From an uncultured Alistipes sp. (GTDB lineage Bacteria; Bacteroidota; Bacteroidia; Bacteroidales; Rikenellaceae): a stretch of DNA of 64,000 bases. A program made the translations under genes and the position numbers. Below, piece after piece: positions 35,847 through 43,985 of this stretch. The stretch spans positions 62,001 through 126,000 of the forward strand of contig CAPXWY010000002.1 in assembly GCA_948736885.1 (NCBI GenBank), in the 5' to 3' direction. The notes under the pieces were generated by a model that was given only the letters and a program-made list of their open reading frames with translations, was not told where the DNA came from and searched no databases. How positions within the stretch are numbered: position 1 is the stretch's first letter; each line of letters begins with the position of its first letter.

Positions 35847-37826
35847 ATGAAACGTATCCTCCTGACCTTCTTTGCGCTGCTCCTGCTCGCCCCGGCCATG
35901 GCCGACGAAGGCATGTGGCTCCCGAGCCTCATCTCGCACCGCATCCGCGACATGCGCGCCAAAGGCTTCCGCCTCACGGCCGACGACATCTACTCGATCA
36001 ACAAGGCTTCGATGAAAGACGCCGTGGTGCTTTTCGACGGGGGCTGCACGGGCGAACTGGTCTCGGCCGAAGGACTGCTCCTGACCAACCACCACTGCGG
36101 CTACGACGCCATCCAGAGCCATTCGGCCGTCGAGCACGACTACCTGACCCACGGTTTCTGGGCCCGATCGCGGGCCGAGGAGCTGCCCAACAAGGAACTC
36201 AACGTCAAATTCCTGGTCCGCATGGAGGACGTCACAGACCGTATGGCGGCCGGAGAAACGGCCGACGAGATCGTCCGCAAGGCCGAAGCCGAGGGCAAAG
36301 GCTACAAGGCAGCGGTCGAACAGATGTACTACGGCAACCAGCAGTTCCTGTTCCTCTACGAGCAGTTCGACGACGTGCGTCTGGTGGCCGCCCCGCCCTC
36401 GTCGATCGGCAAGTTCGGCGGCGACACCGACAACTGGATCTGGCCTCGCCACACCGGCGACTTCTCGGTCTTCCGCATCTACGCCGGTCCCGACAACAAG
36501 CCCGCCGCCTACTCGCCCGACAACGTACCCTTCCGCCCGCGCCGCCATTTCACGGTCTCGACACGCGGTGTCGCAGAAGGCGACTTCACGATGATCTACG
36601 GCTTCCCGGGCAACACGCAACAATATATTCTGTCGGACGTAGTGAAATACATCGCCGAGACTTCCGACCCGATGAAGATCGCCATCCGCACCGGACGGCT
36701 CGACCTCATCTCCCGGGCTCAGGAGAGCGATCCGGCGCTGCGCATCCACTATGCGGCCAAACACGCCTCGATCGCCAACGCCTGGAAGAAATGGCAGGGC
36801 GAAGTGCTGGGAATCAAGCGCCTGGGCACCTATGAAAAGAAACTGCGCACCGAACAACGGTTCGTCGAAGCCACGGGCGACGGCGAAGTGCTGCAGGAAC
36901 TGAAAAACGAGTTCGCACGGGCGCTTCCCTACTACTATACGCGCGAACTGCTGGGCGAAACGCTGCTCACGCTCCGCTACGGCTTCACCGACGAGGAAAA
37001 GGCCGATCCGCTCTTCGCCAAGCGCCGCCCTGTCGAACAAGCACTGTACCGCCTGGCATTCGAGGAGTATGCCGGCCGCAGCACGATGCTCGCTCCGATT
37101 GCTGAATTCGAAGCCGGAATCAAGCAGCACGGCACGCCCGCGGCCTATGCCGACCATATCTTCGCACTGGCGGCCGACGACCCGCAGAACCCCGAACTCA
37201 TTGCACTGAAAGAAGCCATCAAAGGGCTCAGCGCCGAAATCGTCGACGAACTCGGCACCCGGTCGCTGCGCAACTTCAACAGCGCCCGCATGAACGCGCT
37301 CTACGCCCGCTACGTGGAGGGGCTGCGCCGCTGGGCAGCAGCCGAGAAACGCGAGGGCGCCATGTTCCCCGATGCCAACCTCACGCTGCGCGTAGCCTAC
37401 GGCAAAGTGGCCGGCTACGAATATGCCGACGGCGAATACCACACGCCCCTGACCACTCTCGACGGCATCATCGCCAAGGACAATCCGGCGATCTACGATT
37501 ACGACATCCCCCAGGCGCTGCGCGATCTCCACGCCTCGAAAGACTACGGCCGCTGGGGCATCGAGGTCGGCGGACGCCGCACGGTGCCGGTCTGCTTCCT
37601 GGCAACCAACCACACCACGGGCGGCAACTCGGGCTCGCCGATTCTGAACGGACGCGGCGAGCTGGTGGGCATCAACTTCGACCGCACGTGGCGCTCGACG
37701 ATGAGCGACATCGAGTTCGACCCCACGATCTGCCGCAACATCGCCGTCGACATCCGCTATGTACTGATGGTTATCGATCGCATCGGCGGTGCCGGCTACC
37801 TGATCGACGAAATGACGCTCCGATAA
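35847..37826 (+). CDS. S46 family dipeptidyl-peptidase (DPP11-type, acidic P1)
   Basis: Periplasmic serine exopeptidase that frees N-terminal dipeptides. Signal peptide residues 1-19 precede a chymotrypsin fold interrupted by a helical domain. The catalytic His is in LTNHHCGY (residues 80-86), Asp in GDFSVFRIY and Ser595 in GNSGSPILN. Position +18 from that serine is Arg613 (FDR). In the studied enzymes an arginine here gives Asp/Glu specificity (DPP11) and glycine gives DPP7. At 659 residues it is shorter than the usual 700-720, the shortfall lying in the middle. Terminator at 37840. Confidence 0.93.
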   Translation: MKRILLTFFALLLLAPAMADEGMWLPSLISHRIRDMRAKGFRLTADDIYSINKASMKDAVVLFDGGCTGELVSAEGLLLTNHHCGYDAIQSHSAVEHDYLTHGFWARSRAEELPNKELNVKFLVRMEDVTDRMAAGETADEIVRKAEAEGKGYKAAVEQMYYGNQQFLFLYEQFDDVRLVAAPPSSIGKFGGDTDNWIWPRHTGDFSVFRIYAGPDNKPAAYSPDNVPFRPRRHFTVSTRGVAEGDFTMIYGFPGNTQQYILSDVVKYIAETSDPMKIAIRTGRLDLISRAQESDPALRIHYAAKHASIANAWKKWQGEVLGIKRLGTYEKKLRTEQRFVEATGDGEVLQELKNEFARALPYYYTRELLGETLLTLRYGFTDEEKADPLFAKRRPVEQALYRLAFEEYAGRSTMLAPIAEFEAGIKQHGTPAAYADHIFALAADDPQNPELIALKEAIKGLSAEIVDELGTRSLRNFNSARMNALYARYVEGLRRWAAAEKREGAMFPDANLTLRVAYGKVAGYEYADGEYHTPLTTLDGIIAKDNPAIYDYDIPQALRDLHASKDYGRWGIEVGGRRTVPVCFLATNHTTGGNSGSPILNGRGELVGINFDRTWRSTMSDIEFDPTICRNIAVDIRYVLMVIDRIGGAGYLIDEMTLR

Positions 37827-37839
37827 TCCCCGGCTTCGC

Positions 37840-37872
37840 AAACGGGCCGGCCATAAAAGAGCCGGTCCGTTT
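37840..37872 (+). terminator. Terminator after the S46 peptidase
   Basis: AAACGGGCCGGC pairs with GCCGGTCCGTTT across a 9-base A-rich loop (12 bp, one G-T), 13 bp past the stop, followed by TTATAG. Confidence 0.8.
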
Positions 37873-38018
37873 ATAGCCCAACCGGCCGGGCAAGCGGGGC
37901 GAAGTCGGAACGGATCACAAGCCGGCACAAGCCCGCCCCGAAAAGAACAGTAACAGCACCTTGTTTACCCGAGCTCCGGCCCGGCGGGAGAGGCAAAACA
38001 TACAATCGCACAAAAAAA

Positions 38019-38050
38019 TTTGGCAGTTTGAAAATAATGCCCTATATTTG
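38019..38050 (+). promoter_or_regulatory. Promoter of the tRNA-Leu gene
   Basis: TTTG (38019-38022), a 20-bp spacer and TATATTTG (38043-38050) fit the Bacteroidota consensus. Transcription would start about 25 bp before the mature tRNA. Confidence 0.8.
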
Positions 38051-38082
38051 TGCTCCCGAAATGCAAGTTTCGGTCATGTGTC

Positions 38083-38167
38083 GCCCAGGTGGTGAAATTG
38101 GTAGACACGCTACTTTGAGGGGGTAGTGAACGTTTAGTTCGTGCAAGTTCGAGTCTTGTCCTGGGCA
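38083..38167 (+). tRNA. tRNA-Leu (anticodon GAG)
   Basis: The acceptor stem GCCCAGG pairs with CCTGGGC, with discriminator A at 38167. The anticodon stem-loop CTACT-TTGAGGG-GGTAG gives anticodon GAG for CTC/CTT codons. A long variable arm (class II) and T-loop GTTCGAGTC are present. The 3' CCA is not encoded. Confidence 0.97.
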
Positions 38168-38172
38168 CAGCA

Positions 38173-38206
38173 AACCGCGTCTGACGAAAGTCGGGCGCGG
38201 TTTTTC
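38173..38206 (+). terminator. Terminator of tRNA-Leu
   Basis: AACCGCGTCTGAC pairs with GTCGGGCGCGGTT (13 bp, two G-T) around a GAAA tetraloop and runs into TTTTTC. Confidence 0.85.
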
Positions 38207-38210
38207 TTTT

Positions 38211-38858
38211 GGCTTGCGCGACAGGAAGCGGCGGCCGGAGCAAATCGAAGCGCCGGCGGCGGAATATTGCAGCCACTCGGCGCTGAACGGGAATCCCGGA
38301 TAAAAGTTTTTACAACCTGCCGAAAGAAGGTTCGGCGCGCCTGCGAACGGACCAAACAAAAACAGCAGGGAATCTCACGATTGCCTGCTGCCTCCGGAGG
38401 TTGCCCTCCTAAAACTACTAACCCAAACTTAAATAAATGAAGAAACCTCACTGCGGTTGCTGATCCGCAGTTGACTATGGAATTGCAAAGCGCGTGCCAA
38501 ACAACGGACTGCAAAGGCGGAAGAAGAGAAATGAGCCGTCCGGAACATCGATCGGACCGGAAACGGGAAAACCGCCGGCCCGAACACCCGAAGACCCGGA
38601 ACCGAAAAGGCGAACCGCGGCAAGGATAAAGAATGAGCCGTTGCCGGGAACCTTGGAAACCGCCCGACCACGCGAACAAAGCTGACGCCGAAACAAAAGG
38701 CGGAAACACAAACCCGCCTTCGAAAACCGGAAGCATCCAGCCCGAAACCGACCGCTGCGAAAACACAACGACAACGTCCGGACCGCCATAAGAACGATCC
38801 GGACGCAGGAGAAGAGAAAGAAGCAGAAAAAGAGGGAAAATACAAAAAAAGCGGAATA
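38211..38858. other. 648-bp spacer without a convincing gene
   Basis: The first part has two hairpins (GCCGAA/TTCGGC near 38318; CAGCAGG/CCTGCTG at 38363-38390) and the palindrome CCTCCGGAGG. It then has an A/T-rich lead like the 5' leaders of Bacteroidota outer-membrane genes and an ATG at 38437 that opens only MKKPHCGC before a stop. The second part is purine-rich and has a GTCCGGA/TCCGGAC hairpin at 38777-38805, possibly the sod terminator. No frame shows coding character. Confidence 0.5.
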
Positions 38859-39506
38859 CTACTTGCGGTCGTAACGCTCGCCGACGGTCTTCCAGTCGAT
38901 GCGCTCCCACAACGCCTTGACGGCATCGGGGCGACGGTTGCGATAGTCGACATAATAGGCATGCTCCCAGACGTCGATGGCCAGCAGGGGCTTCAATCCG
39001 CTGCGCATGGGATTGCCGGCGTTGGATTCGGCGACGATGACCAATTCGCCCGACGGCTTGGCGGCGAGCCATGCCCACCCCGAACCGAACAGACCGGCGG
39101 CGGCCGCGTTCATCTGGATCTTGAACCGGTCGAACGAACCGAAGCTGCGGTTGATGGCCTCCAGAAGCGCTCCCTGCGGCTCGCTCTGCGGCTTGGGCGA
39201 GAGCTGATCGAAGTAGAACTCATGGTTCCAGGCCTGCGCGGCGTTGTTGTAGATGGCGCCGTCGGCCGACATGATGATGTCTTCCAGCGGCTGGTCGGCA
39301 TAGGGCGTATCGACGATCAACTCGTTGAGTTTGTTGACATAGCCGACATAATGTTTGTCGTGGTGGTAGTGCAACGTCTCCTCGGAGAGCTGCGGTGCCA
39401 GCGCATCGTAGGCATAGGGAAGCTCCTTGGAAACGAAGCGCGAAGCGGCGGCGGTATCGGTCTGCATAAACGGGAAAATTAAGAGTGACAGAACAAGCAA
39501 CTGCAT
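38859..39506 (-). CDS. Superoxide dismutase, Fe (or Fe/Mn) type
   Basis: Removes superoxide. Metal ligands His48 (HYHHDKH), His95 (QAWNHEFYF), Asp178 and His182 (DVWEHAYY) are complete. Gln91 in AAQAWNH and the lack of a second-shell Mn-type residue favour an iron or cambialistic enzyme. The first 13 residues (MQLLVLSLLIFPF) are hydrophobic but have no basic start, so either the protein is exported or translation really begins at Met14 (39467). The rubredoxin gene lies 86 bp upstream on the same strand, a sensible anaerobe partnership. Confidence 0.93.
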   Translation of the reverse strand: MQLLVLSLLIFPFMQTDTAAASRFVSKELPYAYDALAPQLSEETLHYHHDKHYVGYVNKLNELIVDTPYADQPLEDIIMSADGAIYNNAAQAWNHEFYFDQLSPKPQSEPQGALLEAINRSFGSFDRFKIQMNAAAAGLFGSGWAWLAAKPSGELVIVAESNAGNPMRSGLKPLLAIDVWEHAYYVDYRNRRPDAVKALWERIDWKTVGERYDRK

Positions 39507-39592
39507 TGGTTACAAGCTAAAAAACGGTCGGTGAAAAGCGAAGCCGGGCCCTTCGGGCACCGGCGGTGTTGCGGAGCGGCGCTCGCCCGGGC

Positions 39593-39754
39593 TCAGTCGA
39601 CGGGAACGAAGACATCCTTGGGCTCGCCGCAGACGGGACAGATCCAACCCTCGGGCAGTTCCTCGAAAGGCGTACCGGGAGCGATGCCGTTGTCGGGATC
39701 GCCGACCTCGGGATCGTAGATGTATTCGCAGACGGTGCAACGATATTTTTTCAT
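39593..39754 (-). CDS. Rubredoxin
   Basis: This 53-residue protein carries the four iron ligands as CTVC (6, 9) and CPVC (39, 42) with the strongly conserved [12 protein letters not shown] and GWICPVCG. It is a small one-electron carrier that in anaerobes feeds oxygen- and superoxide-reducing enzymes; no rubrerythrin is in the window. It lies between asd and the superoxide dismutase gene. The terminator at 39812-39840 separates it from asd, so it probably has its own promoter. Confidence 0.97.
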   Translation of the reverse strand: MKKYRCTVCEYIYDPEVGDPDNGIAPGTPFEELPEGWICPVCGEPKDVFVPVD

Positions 39755-39811
39755 GGCAAAAAAAGTTTAAGGTTCGCCTGCACCATCCGCAAATAGAGTG
39801 CCGCAACCGAC

Positions 39812-39840
39812 AAAAAGCCGCATCCCGAAAGGACGCGGCC
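39812..39840 (-). terminator. Terminator downstream of asd
   Basis: On the minus strand GGCCGCGTCC and GGGATGCGGC pair around TTTC, followed by TTTTTG. The hairpin lies 169 bp past asd and just before the rubredoxin gene. Confidence 0.75.
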
Positions 39841-39938
39841 TGCCACATGGCTCAAAAATAAGCTGAATGCACCGATCTCAGTGCTAAAACGAAACGTTGC
39901 CGCTATAATCCGAACGATGCTGAACAACAAGCCGGGCG

Positions 39939-39967
39939 CGGGTCGGGAAACAGCACTACCCGACCCG
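39939..39967. other. Perfect 9-bp hairpin in the asd 3' spacer
   Basis: CGGGTCGGG and CCCGACCCG pair with an 11-base loop, 42 bp after the asd stop. There is no U-run; it may stabilise the 3' end. Confidence 0.5.
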
Positions 39968-40008
39968 AAAGCCGGAACGAGCACGCATCATCCGCCCGGA
40001 AGCCGGCC

Positions 40009-41004
40009 CTACCGGATCAGCGTCTCCATGATCTGCACGGCGTTGAGCGCCGCGCCTTTGCGGATCTGGTCGCTGACGCACCAGAATGTCAAGCCGTTTT
40101 CGCAGGCCAGATCCTTGCGGATGCGACCCACGTAGACGGGGTCCTTGCCGGCGACGAAAAGCGGCATGGGATAGACCTTGGCGGCGGGCTCGTCCATCAA
40201 CACCACGCCCGGCGCTGCGGCGAAAGCCGCACGGGCCTCCTCCACCGACACGGGACGCCCGGTCTCGACCCACACGCTCTCGGAATGGGCGCGCATGACG
40301 GGCACGCGCACGCAGGTGGCCGACACCCGCACGTCGGAGTGCATGATCTTGCGTGTTTCGTTGAACATCTTCATCTCCTCCTTGGTGTAGTCGTTGTCGG
40401 TGAAGACGTCGATATGCGGAATGACGTTGTAAGCCAGCTGGAAAGCGAACTTTTCGACGGTCGGTTCCTGCCCGGCCGTCAACTCGGCATGCTGCTTCTC
40501 AAGTTCGGCCATTGCGGCGGCACCGGCGCCGCTGGCCGACTGGTAGGTGGAGACGTGCACGCGGCGGATGTGCGACAGCCGCTCGATGGCCTGCAAGGCC
40601 ACCACCATCTGGATCGTCGTGCAGTTGGGATTGGCGATGATGCGGCGCGGCGCCTGCCGGGCATCGTCGGGATTGACCTCGGGAACGACCAGCGGCACGT
40701 CGGCATCCATGCGGAACGCGCTGGAGTTGTCGATCATGACCGTGCCGTGGCGCGTGATGGTCTCCGCAAACTCGCGCGAGGTGCCGCCTCCGGCCGATAC
40801 CAGAGCGAAGTCGACGCCCCGGAAGTCGTCGTTATGCTGCAACAGTCTGACCGTTACATCCTTGCCGCGGAAGCGGTAGGTACGGCCCGCGCTGCGCTCC
40901 GAGCCGAAAAGAAGCAGTTCGTCGATCGGCAGCGGCCGCTCTTCGAGAATGCGGAGGAACTCCTGTCCCACGGCCCCGCTGGCCCCTACGATTGCGATTT
41001 TCAT
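40009..41004 (-). CDS. asd: Aspartate-semialdehyde dehydrogenase
   Basis: NADPH-dependent reduction of aspartyl phosphate to aspartate semialdehyde, on the route to diaminopimelate, lysine, threonine and methionine. The N-terminal [10 protein letters not shown] dinucleotide loop, the catalytic Cys128 in NPNCTTIQM, and a conserved [11 protein letters not shown] region are present; the length of 331 is normal. It lies 40 bp after the class A PBP gene, so the two may be cotranscribed, and the product supplies the peptidoglycan peptide. lysC and dapD are also in the window, as separate units. Confidence 0.96.
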   Translation of the reverse strand: MKIAIVGASGAVGQEFLRILEERPLPIDELLLFGSERSAGRTYRFRGKDVTVRLLQHNDDFRGVDFALVSAGGGTSREFAETITRHGTVMIDNSSAFRMDADVPLVVPEVNPDDARQAPRRIIANPNCTTIQMVVALQAIERLSHIRRVHVSTYQSASGAGAAAMAELEKQHAELTAGQEPTVEKFAFQLAYNVIPHIDVFTDNDYTKEEMKMFNETRKIMHSDVRVSATCVRVPVMRAHSESVWVETGRPVSVEEARAAFAAAPGVVLMDEPAAKVYPMPLFVAGKDPVYVGRIRKDLACENGLTFWCVSDQIRKGAALNAVQIMETLIR

Positions 41005-41044
41005 AGCGTCAACCTATTTTGAAATGAAACGACCGTGCGGGCCG

Positions 41045-43471
41045 TCAATCGAAAAAGAGTTCGTCTTCGTCCACGGTGTCGTCCTCGGGGAAGAGTTCTT
41101 CGCCCTCGGCCGCCTGCTTCACCCACCCGCAGTCGTAGCGCGGCATGGAAGCCGGACGTTCGAACTTGTCGAAGCGCGAAACGCCGAGCGTGCCGTTGTC
41201 GTAGACCGACTTGAGGAATTCGCCCACGATGGGCAGGGCCACGACGCTGCCCTCGCCGCGCGAGATGAGGTGCACGGCCTGGTCCTCGCCGCCGACCCAG
41301 GCACCGGCGACGATGCGCGGAGCCACGCCGACGAACCACGCGTCGCGGTTCTTGTTGGAAGTGCCGGTCTTGCCGCCGATCTCCACGCCGTCGAGCCCGA
41401 ACTGCCACTTGAGCCGGCTGGCCGTACCGCCCGAGACGACGCCCTGCAACATGGAGAGCATGGTGTAGGCCGTCTGCTCGCCGATGGCGTCCTGCGACTG
41501 GGGAATGAACGAAGCGATGACGTTGCCCTGGCGGTCCTCGATGCGGGTGACGAAGATGGCGTCGGTGTGCACGCCCTGGTTGGCGAAAGTCGAGAAGGCG
41601 CTCACCAACTCGAAAACGTTCGACTCGGAGGTGCCGAGACAGAGTGCCGGAACGGGGTCGATGTAGCTGCGGATGCCCATGTTGTGGATGAAATCGGCCA
41701 CGGCGGCGGGCTCCTTGGCCTGCTTCATGATCCAGGCCGAGTAGTTGTTGCGGCTCAGAGCGAGACCCCACGACAACGGATGCAGCTCGCCCTCCTGCGC
41801 CACCTTGCCGGCCTCCTTGGGCGACCAGGCGGTGCCGTTGGCCGTTTCGATGGTCACGGGCAGGTTGGGCACGGGCGTGCAGGGCGAAAGACCCAGGTGG
41901 GCGATGGCGAAGGTGTAGATGAACGGCTTGATGGTGGAGCCGATCTGACGCTTGCCCTGTTTGGCCATGTCATACTTGAAGTAGCGGAAATTGGGCCCTC
42001 CGACGTAGGCCTTGACAAAACCCGTGCGGGGATCGAGCGCCATGAACGAAGCGCGCATGATGCGCTTGTGGTGGCGGATCGAATCGCGCGGCGTCATGAC
42101 GGTGTCGCGCTCGCCCCGGAAAGTGAAGACCTTCATGGAACAGGGGCGGTCGAACGACTCCTCGATCTCCTTCTCGCGATAGCCTGCCTGCTTCATCTCG
42201 CGGTAGCGGTCCGAATAGCGGACGGCATGCTTCATGATCTGCTCGCGCTCGGCACGCGTGGTCTCGAAAAAGAGCTGCTTGGTGCGTCTGTACTGATCGT
42301 CCATCTGCGGCTGGATAACCTCGGCCAGCTGTTTCTGCACGGCCTGCTCGGCGTAGCGCTGCATGGCGGAGTTGATGGTGGTGTAGATCTTCAGACCGTC
42401 GCGGTAGACGTTGTAGGGCGTGCCGTCGGCCTTGCGGTTCTTGTGGCACCAGCCGTAGAGCGGATTCTCATCGTATTCCCTGACGGCCTGCTCGTAGTCC
42501 CACTCGTTGTAGAACTGGTTGCGGCGCGGCCGCTCGGCATTCATCACCAGGCGCAGCATCTCGCGGAAATAGGTGGCCGTACCCTCGTTGTGGGAGATGG
42601 GCTTGTAGTTGAGCTGGATGGGCAGCGCCGCGATGGAGTCGTACTGCTTGCGGGTGAGCGCGCCGGCCGCCCGCATGCGCGAGAGCACGAGGTTGCGGCG
42701 GGCGAGCGCCCGCTGGGGGTTGCGCACGGGCGAATAGAACGTCGGGGCGTTGACCACGCCGACGAGCACGGCGGCCTCCTGGACGTTGAGCTCGTGGGGC
42801 TCCTTGTTGAAGAAGGTGTGGGCCGCCGACTTGATGCCGAAAGCATTGGACCCGTACTCGACGGTATTGAGGTACATGGCGGCGATCTCCTCCTTGGTGT
42901 AGTTGTATTCGAGCTTGACGGCCGTGATCCACTCCTTGAACTTCGAGGAGATGAGTTTGGCCGTGCGGACGATCTTGCCGCGGTTGCGCACCGTGTCGCG
43001 CGGGAAGAGGTTTTTGGCCAGCTGCTGGGTGATGGTCGAACCGCCGCCCTGCGAAAGGTTGAACATACCCACGGTCTTCACGGCGACGCGGGCGAGCGAC
43101 GGGATGTCGATGCCCGAGTGGCTGCGGAAACGCACGTCCTCCGTGGAGATGAGGGCCGCGACGACGGGCGGCACGTCGTGCCCGCCCAGACGGATGAACT
43201 GAGCGGAGTCGCGCGGAAAGAGATCGTCGTACTGGACGTAGGAACGATTCTGTACGAAGAACGACCCGATGACCTTGCCGTCCTCGGAGAAGATCTCCGT
43301 GGCGAGGTTGCTGCGGGGATTCTCCAGCTCCTCGAACGAAGGCATGCGCCCGAATACGCCCAACGCCGTGAGCGTGAGCATGACGGCAACCAGAGCGAAA
43401 GGCGCGAAAGCCGCGATCCAGATCCATCGTATGGTTTTGGGGTCGATGCCCGTCTGTTTCTTTTTTGCCAT
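41045..43471 (-). CDS. Class A penicillin-binding protein (PBP1A-like)
   Basis: Bifunctional peptidoglycan synthase of the inner membrane. A cytoplasmic tail and one helix (about residues 17-40) are followed by the GT51 glycosyltransferase domain (STEDVRFRSHSGID, GGGSTITQQLAKNLF). The transpeptidase domain has the acyl serine in GSTIKPF (Ser512), an SRN-like SRNNYS and KTGTSNK. The C-terminus is acidic. Length 808 is normal. A TATCTTCG box at 43488-43495 may be its -7 element. Confidence 0.95.
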   Translation of the reverse strand: MAKKKQTGIDPKTIRWIWIAAFAPFALVAVMLTLTALGVFGRMPSFEELENPRSNLATEIFSEDGKVIGSFFVQNRSYVQYDDLFPRDSAQFIRLGGHDVPPVVAALISTEDVRFRSHSGIDIPSLARVAVKTVGMFNLSQGGGSTITQQLAKNLFPRDTVRNRGKIVRTAKLISSKFKEWITAVKLEYNYTKEEIAAMYLNTVEYGSNAFGIKSAAHTFFNKEPHELNVQEAAVLVGVVNAPTFYSPVRNPQRALARRNLVLSRMRAAGALTRKQYDSIAALPIQLNYKPISHNEGTATYFREMLRLVMNAERPRRNQFYNEWDYEQAVREYDENPLYGWCHKNRKADGTPYNVYRDGLKIYTTINSAMQRYAEQAVQKQLAEVIQPQMDDQYRRTKQLFFETTRAEREQIMKHAVRYSDRYREMKQAGYREKEIEESFDRPCSMKVFTFRGERDTVMTPRDSIRHHKRIMRASFMALDPRTGFVKAYVGGPNFRYFKYDMAKQGKRQIGSTIKPFIYTFAIAHLGLSPCTPVPNLPVTIETANGTAWSPKEAGKVAQEGELHPLSWGLALSRNNYSAWIMKQAKEPAAVADFIHNMGIRSYIDPVPALCLGTSESNVFELVSAFSTFANQGVHTDAIFVTRIEDRQGNVIASFIPQSQDAIGEQTAYTMLSMLQGVVSGGTASRLKWQFGLDGVEIGGKTGTSNKNRDAWFVGVAPRIVAGAWVGGEDQAVHLISRGEGSVVALPIVGEFLKSVYDNGTLGVSRFDKFERPASMPRYDCGWVKQAAEGEELFPEDDTVDEDELFFD

Positions 43472-43512
43472 AGCAGCTAATTTGGTGCGAAGATACGGAA
43501 AATCGAGTGAAA

Positions 43513-43539
43513 AACTAAGAATTGAAAATTAAAAATCCC
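43513..43539. repeat. Period-7 tract (AACTAAG AATTGAA AATTAAA AATCCCA)
   Basis: Units in phase at the start of the spacer between the PBP gene and the next leftward gene. The rest of the spacer (43540-43985) is GC-rich with no supportable gene. Confidence 0.5.
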
Positions 43540-43985
43540 AATCGTACGGTTCGGCGGCGGTGCAGCGGCTTTCCGAACCGTACGGGCTGCAACCTCAACC
43601 GGCAAAAGTCTGCAAGCGTGCCCCGCAGCCACGCCCGAGGAGAACAAAACGCTCCGCACACCCGGAAAATTGTTTTGCCGCATCGCACGCCCCGGCGGCA
43701 GCGCTGCCGCACCCTTCGAGCCGGCACTTTCCGCAGTACAATAGGATTTTCAATGCGCTTATTCGCAAGGGCGGCCCTCCATTGCCGATTCGGTATTCGG
43801 TCTGTCGGTAGAGAGGAGGATTCACGCATGTTTGCGGACCGCGGCCTGCGGAGCACGCCCGGCGACAGCCGGATTCTGCGGGCCTCCGCCGGGGGAGGCT
43901 GCGGCCCGCGCGGCTCCGAGAGCCGCTGAAAACGGCAGCAAGGAAATTTCGCGTATAAACTCGGTTTTCACCTCCGGCCGCCCGG

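Noticed and set aside
38211..38858. Short reading frames in the tRNA-sod spacer
   Set aside because: Arg/Pro/Ser-rich and not conserved-looking; they cover hairpins and purine-rich low-complexity sequence.
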